In this document: positions 11,258 through 23,000 of the stretch, piece after piece | How positions within the stretch are numbered: position 1 is the stretch's first letter | Layout of the letters: every line of letters starts with the position of its first letter | Assembly: GCA_005281725.1 (NCBI GenBank) | Contig: SSBO01000003.1 | Span: 8,788,479-8,852,478, forward strand | Origin: Wuchereria bancrofti | Taxonomy: Eukaryota > Nematoda > Chromadorea > Rhabditida > Onchocercidae | Reading direction: 5' to 3' | DNA: 64,000 nucleotides | Translations under genes and position numbers: made by a program | The notes under the pieces: model-generated | The model's database searches: none | Seen by the model: the letters and a program-made list of their open reading frames with translations, nothing else | What the model was told of the DNA's origin: nothing

Positions 11258-14200
11258 TTAATCCAAGAATTCATTTATAACATCTGGAAGCAATGGTGCA
11301 TTTGAAAAATCATAGTGAATGTTCTTTTCAACATCATATGAATGGTTCATAATTCCAACTGAAATAAACAAAGAGTGAAAGAAATGTAAATTTTAGAACT
11401 TCATTTTGTAATCAATCAAAAATGTGAATGAATTGTAGTATTGATTACCTGACATTGCTCCAATATTCTTTTTCTGGTATTTCTCGAACAAATCAAAATT
11501 ATTGAAAATTTTTGAAATATTCATGCTAGAAAGAAATCCCATATTCTCTATAGAATTATCATTAGCATTTTTTGCATAAAATGTGTTTGCAAGAAAATCC
11601 AACAAGCTTGACACATCGTATTGCTCTTCCAAAATTTTCATAGCCATTTTTGTATCAAATATATTGCTTTCAGTGTTTTCACAAGTATTTTGCGAAGAAA
11701 TTTCAATTTCCTGTGAATCATTCCCTTCTGTATATTCCATATCATCTATCCCATTAAAATCATTTTCATTTTCATTTCCATTTAGAATATTATGAATGAA
11801 ACTAGTAAAAGATTTTCGAAATGAATAAGCCTTTGATGTTGAATTTGAATTCCAGTTATCTGACAGAACAAATAGCAAATCAGTGTTAGAAATGTTCATT
11901 TCTAAATGCTGTTCGCTAATGAAATTGTCATCATGATTTTTTTCTAGTAACATCTCTTCCATAATTTCATCACTTTGTAAATTTTCAGCTATAGATATTC
12001 GATCACAAAAATTGCTGAATGAGTAATCAAAAGCTAATCCAACCCTGCAACAAAATAAAATCTATTATATTTAATTTCTATCTATCTGTCTTGTATATAT
12101 ACTTTTTGGGTGCTAGAAATGTATAAAAATCCATTCTTTCTAATAGACTAGTTTAATTCAATTAATACTATCTAGAAAGAATAACAAATGTTATTCTTTC
12201 TTACAATTTATATGTAAAAGTGCAATCTGTGCTTCTGTTAAAACTATTCAAGCATTTATCAACTACTGCCTAAAAAACTGACCAACCAGATGAACAGCTG
12301 ACCTTTAAAGTTATGAATAGAATTCCATTATACTCTTTTTCCCTCTGAAACTATAGTTTTATAACTAATTAATCCATAGCTATGTAGCTAATTATCACAA
12401 TCGATTAAAAGTGAAAACTAACCTCCAAGAAAAGCTAAATGGATCAAACAATAACTGTTCTGGATTGTCATAATCTTCTTCTTCGCAATAAAGCATTGTT
12501 TTTGTCTTGGTTAAACTTAAATTTTGCAATTTATCCACCATGAAAAGTGATAATTTGTTTGGAGTGCTAATTACACGATCGAATGATAACAGTGAGAGGA
12601 ATGAACGTAGTTCCGCTGAACTGCAGTGATCCGAATATTTAATCAAATGCTCCCGCTCACTGCTAAAAAAAATTTTGCTACCAAATTTTTAGTGGGAAAT
12701 GAATTTTAGATAAAATAATCAGGAACGAACGGATTATGCACAGTATTGAAAATTACATTCAATGTTAAAAGATGTAAAGTATTGGATGCTCAGAGTGAAC
12801 AATCAGATGACATAATGTTATCAGTATACCATACTGATATTGTAGACAGTTTTGATATTCGTGATAAATAATCTTTCTATAAGAAATTTTACAATACATC
12901 TACCGCTAATGATCTTAATATTGATCAAGCGTCTAGGATTTTGGAATTTAAAAGCTCATAATATATCATAATATAAAAGCTCATAATATAATATTAACTG
13001 TTTAAATAGCTGCAATAATTCATCGTTGGTTAGAATTTTTTTTTGAACAAGATTGTGTTAATGAGTAAATAAATGAATAAAACATTCAATAAACAAACTA
13101 AGGAATTGCAGATATAGTACGTAAGAAATTCTCAATTTGTAAAGGGAAACAATTTTAAAAATATATTATGCAAAAAGAAGAAAAATCCGCTCAATTTTTA
13201 AACAAAATCTTTTATGTAAAGATAAAAGAAAAAGGAGAAAAATATTTAAAATATTGGCAAGAAATCTGGACAAAAATTCTTACTTTAATGGCATAACGTT
13301 AGGTTCCATGGAAACCTTGATAATATGAGAATCAGTTGTGGAAAGAACTTCCTGACTTTCTCTGAAATAAAAAGAAAAAATAATCAAAATTATCCTAACT
13401 GTGTCACGAATTTCAGAGCAATGAAACAAATATTATATGAGAAAGCAATCAAATTATATAAGAAAAAAAATCAAGACATATTCAAGATTTAGCAGTTTCA
13501 GAAACTGCTAAATAAGAAGGGAAATACCACAACTCTTCAGCACTATTTGTTCATGAAACCTCAAATGTATTAAGAAAACAAACCTTTGCGAGCAAGTCCA
13601 AATGTAAGTGTCTTCTTTCGTTTCCGAAAAATAATCTTTTATTCCGAGAATACTAGCAATTTTGAAGCGTTCTGGGTGCAACCAAATTTTACACTGCAAA
13701 GTTTTACTTTATACCGAATGAATGTAGAAATAAATTAATCTTATTTTTTCCATTCTTGTTGAATGAAGGATAACAAAGTTTGAGATATGCAGATTTGATT
13801 TTGCACTTCAATTTGTCGCTGTTTGCATCCCGAAATATTGAGAATTTTGTTCTTTTGTACATAATTAAGATATGTAATGAGAGGAATGGTAGTGGACTAA
13901 GAAATATAATCAGAGAAATCAACCCATATAATAAGATAAAACTAATGATGAATGATAAATATAAAGCATACTTTAAGTTGTCGAGAAATATTGACCAAAA
14001 GACTTTCACAACCAATTATTGGCACTGGAATAGCTACACTACTAACATCGTTATATTTCAGTATTCGAAGAAGCTTTGCTGCTTCTTTTGCTGATGATCG
14101 TCTGTTTGGAAATTCCTCATCCGTGAAATCAGCGTAAGATGAATCAGTGCAAATGAGATCAAATTTTTTCTTGAAAAACTTGCATCATTTGAATAAATTG

Positions 14201-15230
14201 GGGAAAAAAAAAATGTTTCTCAAGCAAGAAGTCATTCAAAACCACTGATCCAATATTCTGATTCTATGGTCTTAAAATTTTACTTCCATATTATCTAACA
14301 CAATGTTGTTTTGCACTTTCAAAACTTTGATCTTATCATTTCTGAAATAAATTCTTTGATTCATAAACTTTAAAAGTCATGTAAAGCATCCAAATCTATC
14401 CATTTGAAAAATAATAAATAAAGATTTACCTCTTGCAATGCTGATAAACCTATCACATTCTGATAAAATCTTGCATCAGCTCGAAAAAATCCTGTGTACA
14501 AGATCCGGCGTAGAGTATTGTGATGTTCACTTTCAATGATTAGCATAACAGAGCCAGGTGCATGATTTGCATCTACAAGCATCACCCGAAATCTTTCCAT
14601 TTTATGCCAAACATTCAAATCTAATGGTCGAATCCATTTATCCGAAATTTTATATTCTTTTCTTCGACTACTTATCACAGATAACAGTTTGGCTGTTATC
14701 GGTGAGCAACATATTCGATTCCTTTGCCATTCACTCTACAAAATCAGATGCAAATTAATCATTGAATCAAAATGACTTGACATAATCACTATTTTATTTT
14801 CAAATTTCTTTACAGATTCTGCGTATGGTCGTTATTTTAATGACTGTTTGAAGATTTTCAAATTAAATTTTCATTTCTTGGGAATGCTAAGCAATGTAGC
14901 GCTTATGCAAAAAGTATTTACGCTTATCGATCATCATACGTTGATTTTAAATAAGCAACGATTTTAGCTGAACAAATTAACAAATTAAGTTAACTTTACT
15001 TTGTTATAGTCAAAAAAGAGGTTCCGATATTACGTGTGTTATTTTGAATTTCGAATTCGCCTAGAAGAAATTTTTTTTTGAATCAAAATCAAACTTACAG
15101 TTAACTTCCGACATTGACGAGAATGAGCACTGGAAAGGAAAAAATATTTGACATCTGGATTAGTACCAAATACGTCTATCGCAATAAAATTGTCAATTAT
15201 CAAGCCTTCTGGTTCAGTTGAAATAATCAT
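11258..15230 (-). CDS. SNM1/DCLRE1 (Artemis/Apollo) family metallo-beta-lactamase/beta-CASP protein, probably catalytically dead
   Basis: Eight exons with all phases agreeing encode 586 residues: 15230-15099, 14735-14430, 14169-13972, 13693-13584, 13361-13284, 12662-12423, 12044-11449, 11358-11258. The family comprises nuclear 5' exonucleases and hairpin nucleases of crosslink and end repair. Recognisable blocks are DVKYFFLSSAHSRQ (residues 26-39), the strand CCSPITAKLL, VDANHAPGSVM (98-108), LYTGFFRADARFY (123 on), CTDSSYADF (153 on), WLHPERFKIASIL and IKYSDHCSSAELRSFL near 282-297. Active members have HxHxDH where this has S34, H36, R38 and Q39, and GDFR where this has G126-F127-F-R, so four metal-ligand positions are lost. 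H102, D155 and H287 remain. The last 230 or so residues are acidic and low in known motifs. The start is the first Met in frame, 15 bases behind a TTTAG acceptor (probable trans-splice site or further 5' exon). Confidence 0.8.
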
Positions 15231-15246
15231 TCCAATTTCGTTCCAC
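15231..15246 (-). promoter_or_regulatory. splice (possibly SL trans-splice) acceptor before the SNM1-like ATG
   Basis: GAATTTAG followed by 15 bases and ATG on the minus strand. A TAG lies in frame across the acceptor, so translation cannot begin upstream without splicing. The site could take a spliced leader or an upstream exon. Confidence 0.4.
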
Positions 15247-15554
15247 TAAATTCAGTTAATATTTCTCTCAAATTTTTGCAAACATATCGACAATATCAAT
15301 TCAACAATGACTGTCACATGATTATCTACGGATAAATAAGACATTGAAGCGCACATTTGAATTCAACCTCTTCCCACCAATATCATTTTAGAAAATTTAT
15401 CACTGGCAGTAACAGGTAGAAAGAATGGTTCCAAAGTATTGATGTGCAATTGTAGCCAAAAGTAGACAGAAAAATTAGAATTAAAAAACAACAATCGATG
15501 ACTATTAAGTAAGAGTATTGTTAGGGTTGAACTTGAAATATATAAACAACCTCA

Positions 15555-16035
15555 GTGATATCACTCAAAAAAAAAGAAAAAAAAAAGATCAGAGAAGAAA
15601 CCCGTCAACAGCACGAGGCTCGAAAAAGAATTATTGAAGAAAAAATAATGCATCTCAAACTGCATATTGGCACACTTAAGACAGTTAATACTAACTGGAT
15701 CCAATACATACAACAGGTTCCAGCAACGAAGAGAAAACAAGAAGACAAATGCGCCCAAATGGTCGAAGATAAAAAAGGTATTTTAAACTTAATAAGTGAA
15801 GGCAAAGAAGTCGTCATAACCTTAAGTATATATATATGAATGACTCAGAGTTAGTAATCCAGCGCCTTAAAGAAGGTGAAATAAAGGAGCAACCAACTTA
15901 GATAACTTATTATCCAACGGTTAACCTACCTCAACTACCACTGGCTACCTTCGGTGGTAATCCTAAACTATGAAGAGAATTCTGGAGTAGCTTTGAAGTT
16001 GCAGTCCATTTACAAAAAATACCAGACATCCAAAA
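15555..16035 (+). mobile_element. degraded BEL/Pao-type LTR retrotransposon gag fragment
   Basis: The first 95 codons (15555-15839) are Lys/Glu-rich and coiled-coil-like, as in the N-terminus of nematode Pao gag. After a frame change comes a segment with LPQLPLATFGGNP and REFWSSFEVAVHLQ, the hallmark block of Pao-family gag in nematodes. The second segment is interrupted by a TAG near 15899 and by TGA at 15971-15973, where the family normally has Trp. No protease, reverse transcriptase, integrase or LTR was seen nearby, and the fragment ends where the minisatellite begins. It is a dead remnant between two host genes. Homology is from recognition of the motif, not from a search. Confidence 0.68.
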
Positions 16036-16545
16036 ATTAACATGGGTATATTTATCTATATTACATATACACGGGTATATCTATCTAACATGGGTATATT
16101 TGTTTATATCACAAAATACATGGGTATATCTATCTAACATGAGTATATTTATCTATATTACATATACACGGGTATATCTATCTAACATGGGTATATTTGT
16201 TTATATCACAAAATACATGGGTATATCTATCTAACATGAGTATATTTATCTATATTACATATACACGGGTATATCTATCTAACATGGGTATATTTGTTTA
16301 TATCACAAAATACATGGGTATATCTATCTAACATGGGTATATTTATCTATATTACCTATACACGGATATATCTATCTAACATGGGTATATTTGTTTATAT
16401 CACAAAATACATGGGTATATCTATCTAACATGAGTATATTTATCTATATTACATATACACGGGTATATCTATCTAACATGGGTATATTTGTTTATATCAC
16501 AAAATACATGGGTATATCTATCTATATCACATATGCATTGGTACA
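16036..16545. repeat. minisatellite with a 97-bp higher-order unit built from acatgggtatat-type subunits
   Basis: The block beginning acatgggtatatttgtttat recurs at 16088, 16185, 16282, 16379 and 16476, exactly 97 bp apart. Each 97-bp unit is itself made of four related parts of about 19 to 30 bp, two ending in gggtatatctatcta. The array starts directly at the end of the gag fragment and seems to have grown from it. Confidence 0.92.
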
Positions 16546-17094
16546 TCTATACGATTAGCAGTATAGAAGTTTTTGGAAGACTTTGTTTTCTAATTTGTTG
16601 TAAAGTTTTAATAGAAGAAAATTTTGTTTATAATATATTTCTCATTATATATATATGTATCACAACATTACTTTCTATTTTTTTATTTTCGAAATTAAAT
16701 TTTCAAAATGTTACGAGACGAAAGAGTTGCAAAGAAGAGCCGCAAAGTGTCATGTCCTTTGTGTTATGACTGATTGGCTGCTTTGAATAAAGTGTTTGTT
16801 TTACCTGGTAGTGCTAACCTGAAATATTATAGAAGATTCGAAAAGTTTTGTAAACTTTCCGTATTTGTTAAGCAAAATTATTTCCCATATCAAACATTCT
16901 TTTGTCAAGGATTTCTAAAAAAAAAAGTAATAAAGTCCTTTGTTGGTGTCTTATTTCATTACAGATTATTTGCTTATCTTATCATCATCATCATTATCAA
17001 GTTCATCTATCAATCAAATAGCACTAATAACAGTAGTACAGCAAATCCAGATGCTTGTAAGGTGCAGAGATATCTGCAATGAAGCACTTGGATA
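16546..17094 (+). other. upstream region of the NSY-1 gene, no certain gene
   Basis: Two open frames of about 100 codons (16488-16769 and 16774-17082) look like chance in AT-rich DNA and show no motif I recognise. A small Arg/Cys-containing piece near 16720-16760 could be more gag remnant. A TGA lies in frame 15 bases before the kinase gene ATG. Confidence 0.4.
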
Positions 17095-20000
17095 ATGGCT
17101 GAACAACCGAACGCGGACATTTGTCCAATACCACTACCTCCTCGAACAGCTCCGCCGGGCGTTATTACCCGTGTACCATCCACTATCACTTCACCAATAT
17201 CCACCGATAAATATGCTACAAATGCTGCAGCACATTTTGCCCGAAAACTTCAGGTTCATTCTTTCATTTCATTTCGACAACGCAGTTGATATTTCATGTC
17301 ACAAATGAATTACATTTCGAGAAATATCTTGAATGAACTCCAATTCGAATATGTATGTACAACTTCAAATGGAATTTATGAAATTTTGTTTAGTTTTTGT
17401 TGTGGAAAATGAGACAGAGGAATGATTTTATGTGAGTAAACAAAAAATGGAGTTACTAAGTTAAATGTTACTTCTCTTGAAGTACTACAGTGACAGAGAT
17501 GTTGAAACAGAATGGGGAATTATAAATCGGACATAAAACGTTGAATTCAGGGATGAAAATTTTAGGAATTAATATAAGAGCAAGATGCAGTCTTAACACA
17601 AATTAAACTTCGCTTAAGTTTTTAAATTGAGCAATTTCAACAATTCGGTGATGGTATTACATCTGCTTCCAGATTGTACTGGTAATGGATTTGAAGGCTG
17701 CAAAAAATATGAAAATACGTGAAATGGCTTGCAGTGATGTTCAGAAGGTTGCGGACTCACTGAATGTTAATTTAACGGTGAGCACGCAATATGCGTATGC
17801 ATGGATTTTCGAGATAAATATATTCAAATTTAACAAACTTTATAATATCGATAACTTTAGATTATACCCTTTGCTTTTGAGATGCATGTTTTCAAAAAAA
17901 AAAATGACAGTTGAAAAAGCAGTATGGAAATATTTTTTAAAACTTGGAGACGAAGAATATTACCAGGATTATTCCAGCACTTAGATTTTGATCGTCTTGA
18001 TTTTGGTGAAACAAATGCGCTTGATGTTTTCTACAATGCTGATGTAGCACTGGTTGATGTTTCCATTGCACAGCAACAACCAAGTCTTTGTTATCATATC
18101 GGAGTACGTGAATCCATGGGCCAGTCATATAATATCATCCTAACGGAAGAAACTTCTGAATCACTCGTTAAAGCTCTTAAAGTTTGTGTTGTATTTATAG
18201 ATTAAATGATTTAAGCAGTTGAAGTAATTAATTAGGAAGCTCACATTTCTCTCTCTCTCTCTCTCTATTATTCTGTAAGGAATATTGAGGTGTCTCGATA
18301 TAATTGCAAAAATGCAGTATTTGAACGATATATATTTCAGAAAACATTGGCTCACTTACCGCTAATAGCATACATTTTACCGAATGACAGTTCATCGTTG
18401 GTTTCGGTTGATAAAACGTCAAAGATTGATAGTCTGTCTCAGCTTAAAAGTGGTATTGATCAAATAGCTGAAAAGGTACTATTTTGTTCTGGATTTTAGG
18501 AATTCTGAAAATTTATTTCTTTCTCTTTACTTTTATGTCAACTGAGTTGACTTTGAATTACTGCCCTGAGTTAATACCATACGAAGAAGCTTCCCATTAA
18601 AATCAGTGAAGCATGTGTTCCGCAGTGATGTGTTTTTTAGGGGACGCCAACGTGTCTTTTTTTTTTAAAATTCACTACATTGTTTTAAAAACAGGTTCAA
18701 GCAATTAGTATAGGTAGGAATGTGATTTTATTTCAAATATGAAAATTTTCGAAGTGGTTATTCGGTTAATTTTCAGCCATACAGCAAATGCGGGCGTCTG
18801 GTAACATTTCGTTCACGGATGAAACAGGCCTTGAAAAGTGTCCAAATTGAGGCTTCAGCACATTCGCGCGAGAAATTCTTGTCTGATCTTCGGAAGGCAC
18901 GTGAAACGCAAGATGTTGCTGAAGCTAACCGCTTCCTCGATAAAATGAGACATCGGCTGGATAATCCGGATGTATTAAGTGTTGACACACTTTATCAGTT
19001 CATGCTAAGTTATAGGTAAATTTGATTAATAATTTTTAGAATTGCTACTTTTTTGGTTGTTGTATTTCTGCCATATTCAATTGCTTTTACTAAATTTTCA
19101 TAATTGTTTTTGCTGGCGCAGTCATCCAATGCAAAAAGCTTTTGTATTAATGCAGTTGGTTGTTAGAAAAGTTTCAAAGCTTTCTGCAAGAGATCTGCAA
19201 TATCAGCTTGCTTCATTATAGTTCGCATCATCTAGTAGCAGTGTCAGTCTTCTTAACACATGTTATCACTGATTTTATTTTACTTTTTGCCTTCTTACAT
19301 CGTAATAAGATCTCATTTGATTTTACGAACAGTTGCTGTCGTCATATGAAATAATGTAAAGTTTAATTCAGTATTAATTGGCATGAAAGCGTACCATGAA
19401 AAAATATTTAAAAAAAGTACTTCTATTTTGCGACCACTATAACCCACTCGGCAAATTAGATTTTCACTAAGAAGTTTCAGAGATTATCAAAATTACGATG
19501 CGATGATAAGTCTTTACGATGATCTCAGTCGGATCGAAAATTGCTCCATCGTAAATGCGCAGGCTATACGATTCCTTTATGCCTTTGCGCTTAATAGGTT
19601 ATTGATTTGCTTCATTTTTTTTGAAATAAATCAGATTTGTTTGTAACATAAAACTGGAACGCAATTTCTTTTTTATGCCATATTAACTCTTAGTATTTAA
19701 TATATGCCTTGCCGTGATAAGTTTCGGTTTGGGATTGTGAGGAATTCAGTTTCTTTCATTTATTTGTTCATGAATTTTATCTGTTAACACTATTTGGAAA
19801 TCTAAAATTCGTTAGATTTTTTTTTTAGACGTAACGAAGAAGGTGATCGTGATCGAGCTTTGCAAACGGTATTGCAAGTAACTTCGAATTGTAATGATGG
19901 CACTGCCGTATCGCCTGATATAATATGTTTGGCAGGACGTATCTACAAGGACAAATTCATCACCAGTAATTATGAGGATCGTGAATCATTGGACAAAGCA

Positions 20001-23000
20001 ATTGAGTGGTATCGGCGAGCATTCGACTTATCACCTTTGGAATATTCCGGAATAAATTTGATAACGTTATTGCGTGCTCGTGGTGATACATTCGAAAATA
20101 ATAGTGAAATGCAGCAAATTGGTATGCTGTTATTGATGATGTAACCTATTGTTTGATAACGATATGATATAATGTCGGATGCTATGGCATGTTTATCATT
20201 TATTGATATTATAGAGAACCTTGGTCAGTAATATGGGTGTAGTTTCTTCTAAAACGGAAATATTTGTTTAATATCAGATAAGATGGTTTTCATTTATTAA
20301 ATTATAGCTGTCGTCCTTAACAGTTTACTTGGAAGAAAGGGCGCTTTGGCAAATTTAACGGAATATTGGGATGTGGCTACATACTTCGAGGTTTCGGTAT
20401 TAGCTGATGATTATCCGAAGGCATGTCAAGCGGCGTTGAAAATGGCAATTTTGAAACCACCCATTTGGTAAGTGAAATAATTCAAACATATTCTGACTCA
20501 TGGTGCGCAGTATTTTTAGAAAAAACAAATAGAGGATGAAATGATGGAAGTGATAAAATGATTAGGGGAAAAAAGAAGGAAAGACTATTATTATCCGAGC
20601 AGTAAATCTTCGACACTCTCACCAGCATTCTGAACTATAGTATGATCATTCTCCCTAGCTAAATTTTGTAACTTATAGGTTTTTGAAATCAACAATGGAG
20701 AATATAAAATTGTTGAATCGTTGTGCAGCAACAATGTCACCGGTGGAAAAAGAAAAACAGCAGTTTTTGTTCTGGTCGGAATTTTTTATGGAAGCTATTG
20801 ATTCAGAAGAAGAAATTGTCTGTGGTCGTTTTCCAGTTCTTATTCAAGAAGTCACAAAGGTTATTTTGTTCAGCTTTCCTTTCTAATGTATTTTTATTTC
20901 ATTTTAAAAAATTATTGATTCTTTTGTTGGATACATTTTCTCTCTCTTTTTAGATTTAAAATGTTTTATGTGCTGCAGTAGAACGAATGAGATTTTGTTT
21001 GATTGTTTTTTGATTACTAATATTTGAATTTAACAGTGAAATTGCAATAAAATCCAAAAGTGCTGGATGCATCCGAAAACTACGGATATGTTACAAACTG
21101 AAATTTTTCTTTATCAGATAGTAGGCAGTAATATTTAAACTGTTCCACTTTTATTTCAGCAGTACACGCCGAGTTTTTTGACACTGAATGTAAGCGAGGG
21201 ATCAATAATTCTCAGTCATGTGCTGGAGAGCAGTCAACAAAAGAAACCTCCTCCAGGTGAGACATCTTTCTTATTTTGTGATCTTATTGAAGCTATCATT
21301 ATTTTGATGAATTCTGGCTTCAAGTTTTTAATACCGGATTCTTTCTGGTGCGTCGTCTAAGCATGGGAATGATCATAGATTAAGCTTTTAATAATCATGA
21401 AAATAACTGAAATTATCGATAATGTTGAAATGAAGCATTATTTAAATACTGAAGGCGTAACGGGAGGTATAACGTTTTGTATATTGGAATCGCATATTTC
21501 GCAGGAATATATCTAATTTTGATGTTTGTATTTTTTCTACTATAGGCATTCATCGGTGGCATTTTACTGCTGCAAATATTAAAGCAGTTTCTGCATCCAA
21601 ACGTGACGATCGTTCTATGTTCCTTTACGTTCACGAAAATTCAGATGACTTCAATTTAGTATTTCCATCGGCTGCTCATTGCAATAAGTATCTTTTTGAT
21701 TTTTACTGTCGTGTTTATTGGATAGTTTATATCAGGTAGATTTTTGTGATATTCAATTCTTATAGAGTAATGGGCTCATTGATCGAAATGATTAATGAAC
21801 TGGATGGTAATGCAGGCCGTGTTTTGCACGACTGTGAAGCCCAAAATCGCTTAGAGGTAAGCAGTAAGTTTCATTGAATGATTAATTACATTGATGTTGT
21901 AGCTCCTAGTCACAATAATTGATATTTTAGTTCGAATATGAATTAACAAATAATGGTGATCGTGTGGTACTTGGTCGTGGAACATATGGCGTTGTTTATG
22001 CTGGAAGAGATCTGTCAACACAGAGGTAATCTGTCAACACAGTTGATTTCAGATTCTTTTGTTCGTTTTTTTAATTATTTAGTTTGAGTTATCTATTCAT
22101 CGTTGTCCTCAAAAATACAACTCACATTCTTTATATGTTTTACTGTTTCCGCTATCTTTTTTGCAAAGATTGAATTCATGATAGAATCGAGTAGCGCTAC
22201 AGCCGAACTGAGAACTATGTGAAGTACATGTATTTATTGATCATTTTTGACTAACTTTTTTCTTACATATGATGGATTAGTTCGTAGCAATATTTCATAG
22301 AAGATTCTATCGTTTTTTTGTATTCCTAAATACTGCGAAAATTTTCAAAAATTGGTTTAAACTTTTAATAGATCGATAGTGGTAAAAGAAGTGGAAGTTA
22401 AAAATGAAGAGGAAGTACAACCATTGATGGAAGAGATTCAGTTACATTCAACTCTTTCACATCAAAATATTGTCCAGTATCTTGGATGTAAGTTAGTCAA
22501 AAAGGATCAAGGGAATGATATTTTTCAAATTATCATGGAGCAAGTCCCTGGAGGTAAGCGAAATTGTGATTAGCATAATAAATCAGGTTATGTTTCTATC
22601 ATTTCCAAATAAATTGAAAGAGAAATTGCAATTTTCCCTTTAAATTTATTCGATTCTCGAAAGGAAGATGTTTTTACAGGTAGTTTAAGTTCGTTGCTGC
22701 GAAGCAAATGGGGTCCACTGCTAGATAATGAGAAAACTATGGCAATATATGGCAAACAGATACTCGATGGCCTACGCTACTTGGTATGTCTTAAAACTTA
22801 TGATTCAAATTTCTTATTTGTCTGCAAATAAATCGTTTTCAACTTAAGTATTTTAATGATTTAACTTCTTTTTACACTTGTTTTCCCTGCTTTTCAGTTT
22901 GAATTAGTGTAAGCTCTGAATTATTAGGATGATAATTGTATATACTTGATGAGAGCCCAGAGTATAAAATATAAAGAAAAAAAAGACAAAACAGCTCATT

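Noticed and set aside
14293..14352. A possible extra exon in the SNM1-like gene after a strong TTTATTTCAG acceptor (minus strand).
   Set aside because: Its open frame needs a phase that neither neighbouring exon provides, and the neighbours join perfectly without it.
18695..18713. A 19-nt micro-exon candidate between ACAG and GTAGGA in NSY-1.
   Set aside because: Its length would shift the frame, while the flanking exons join directly in phase and match the ASK family.
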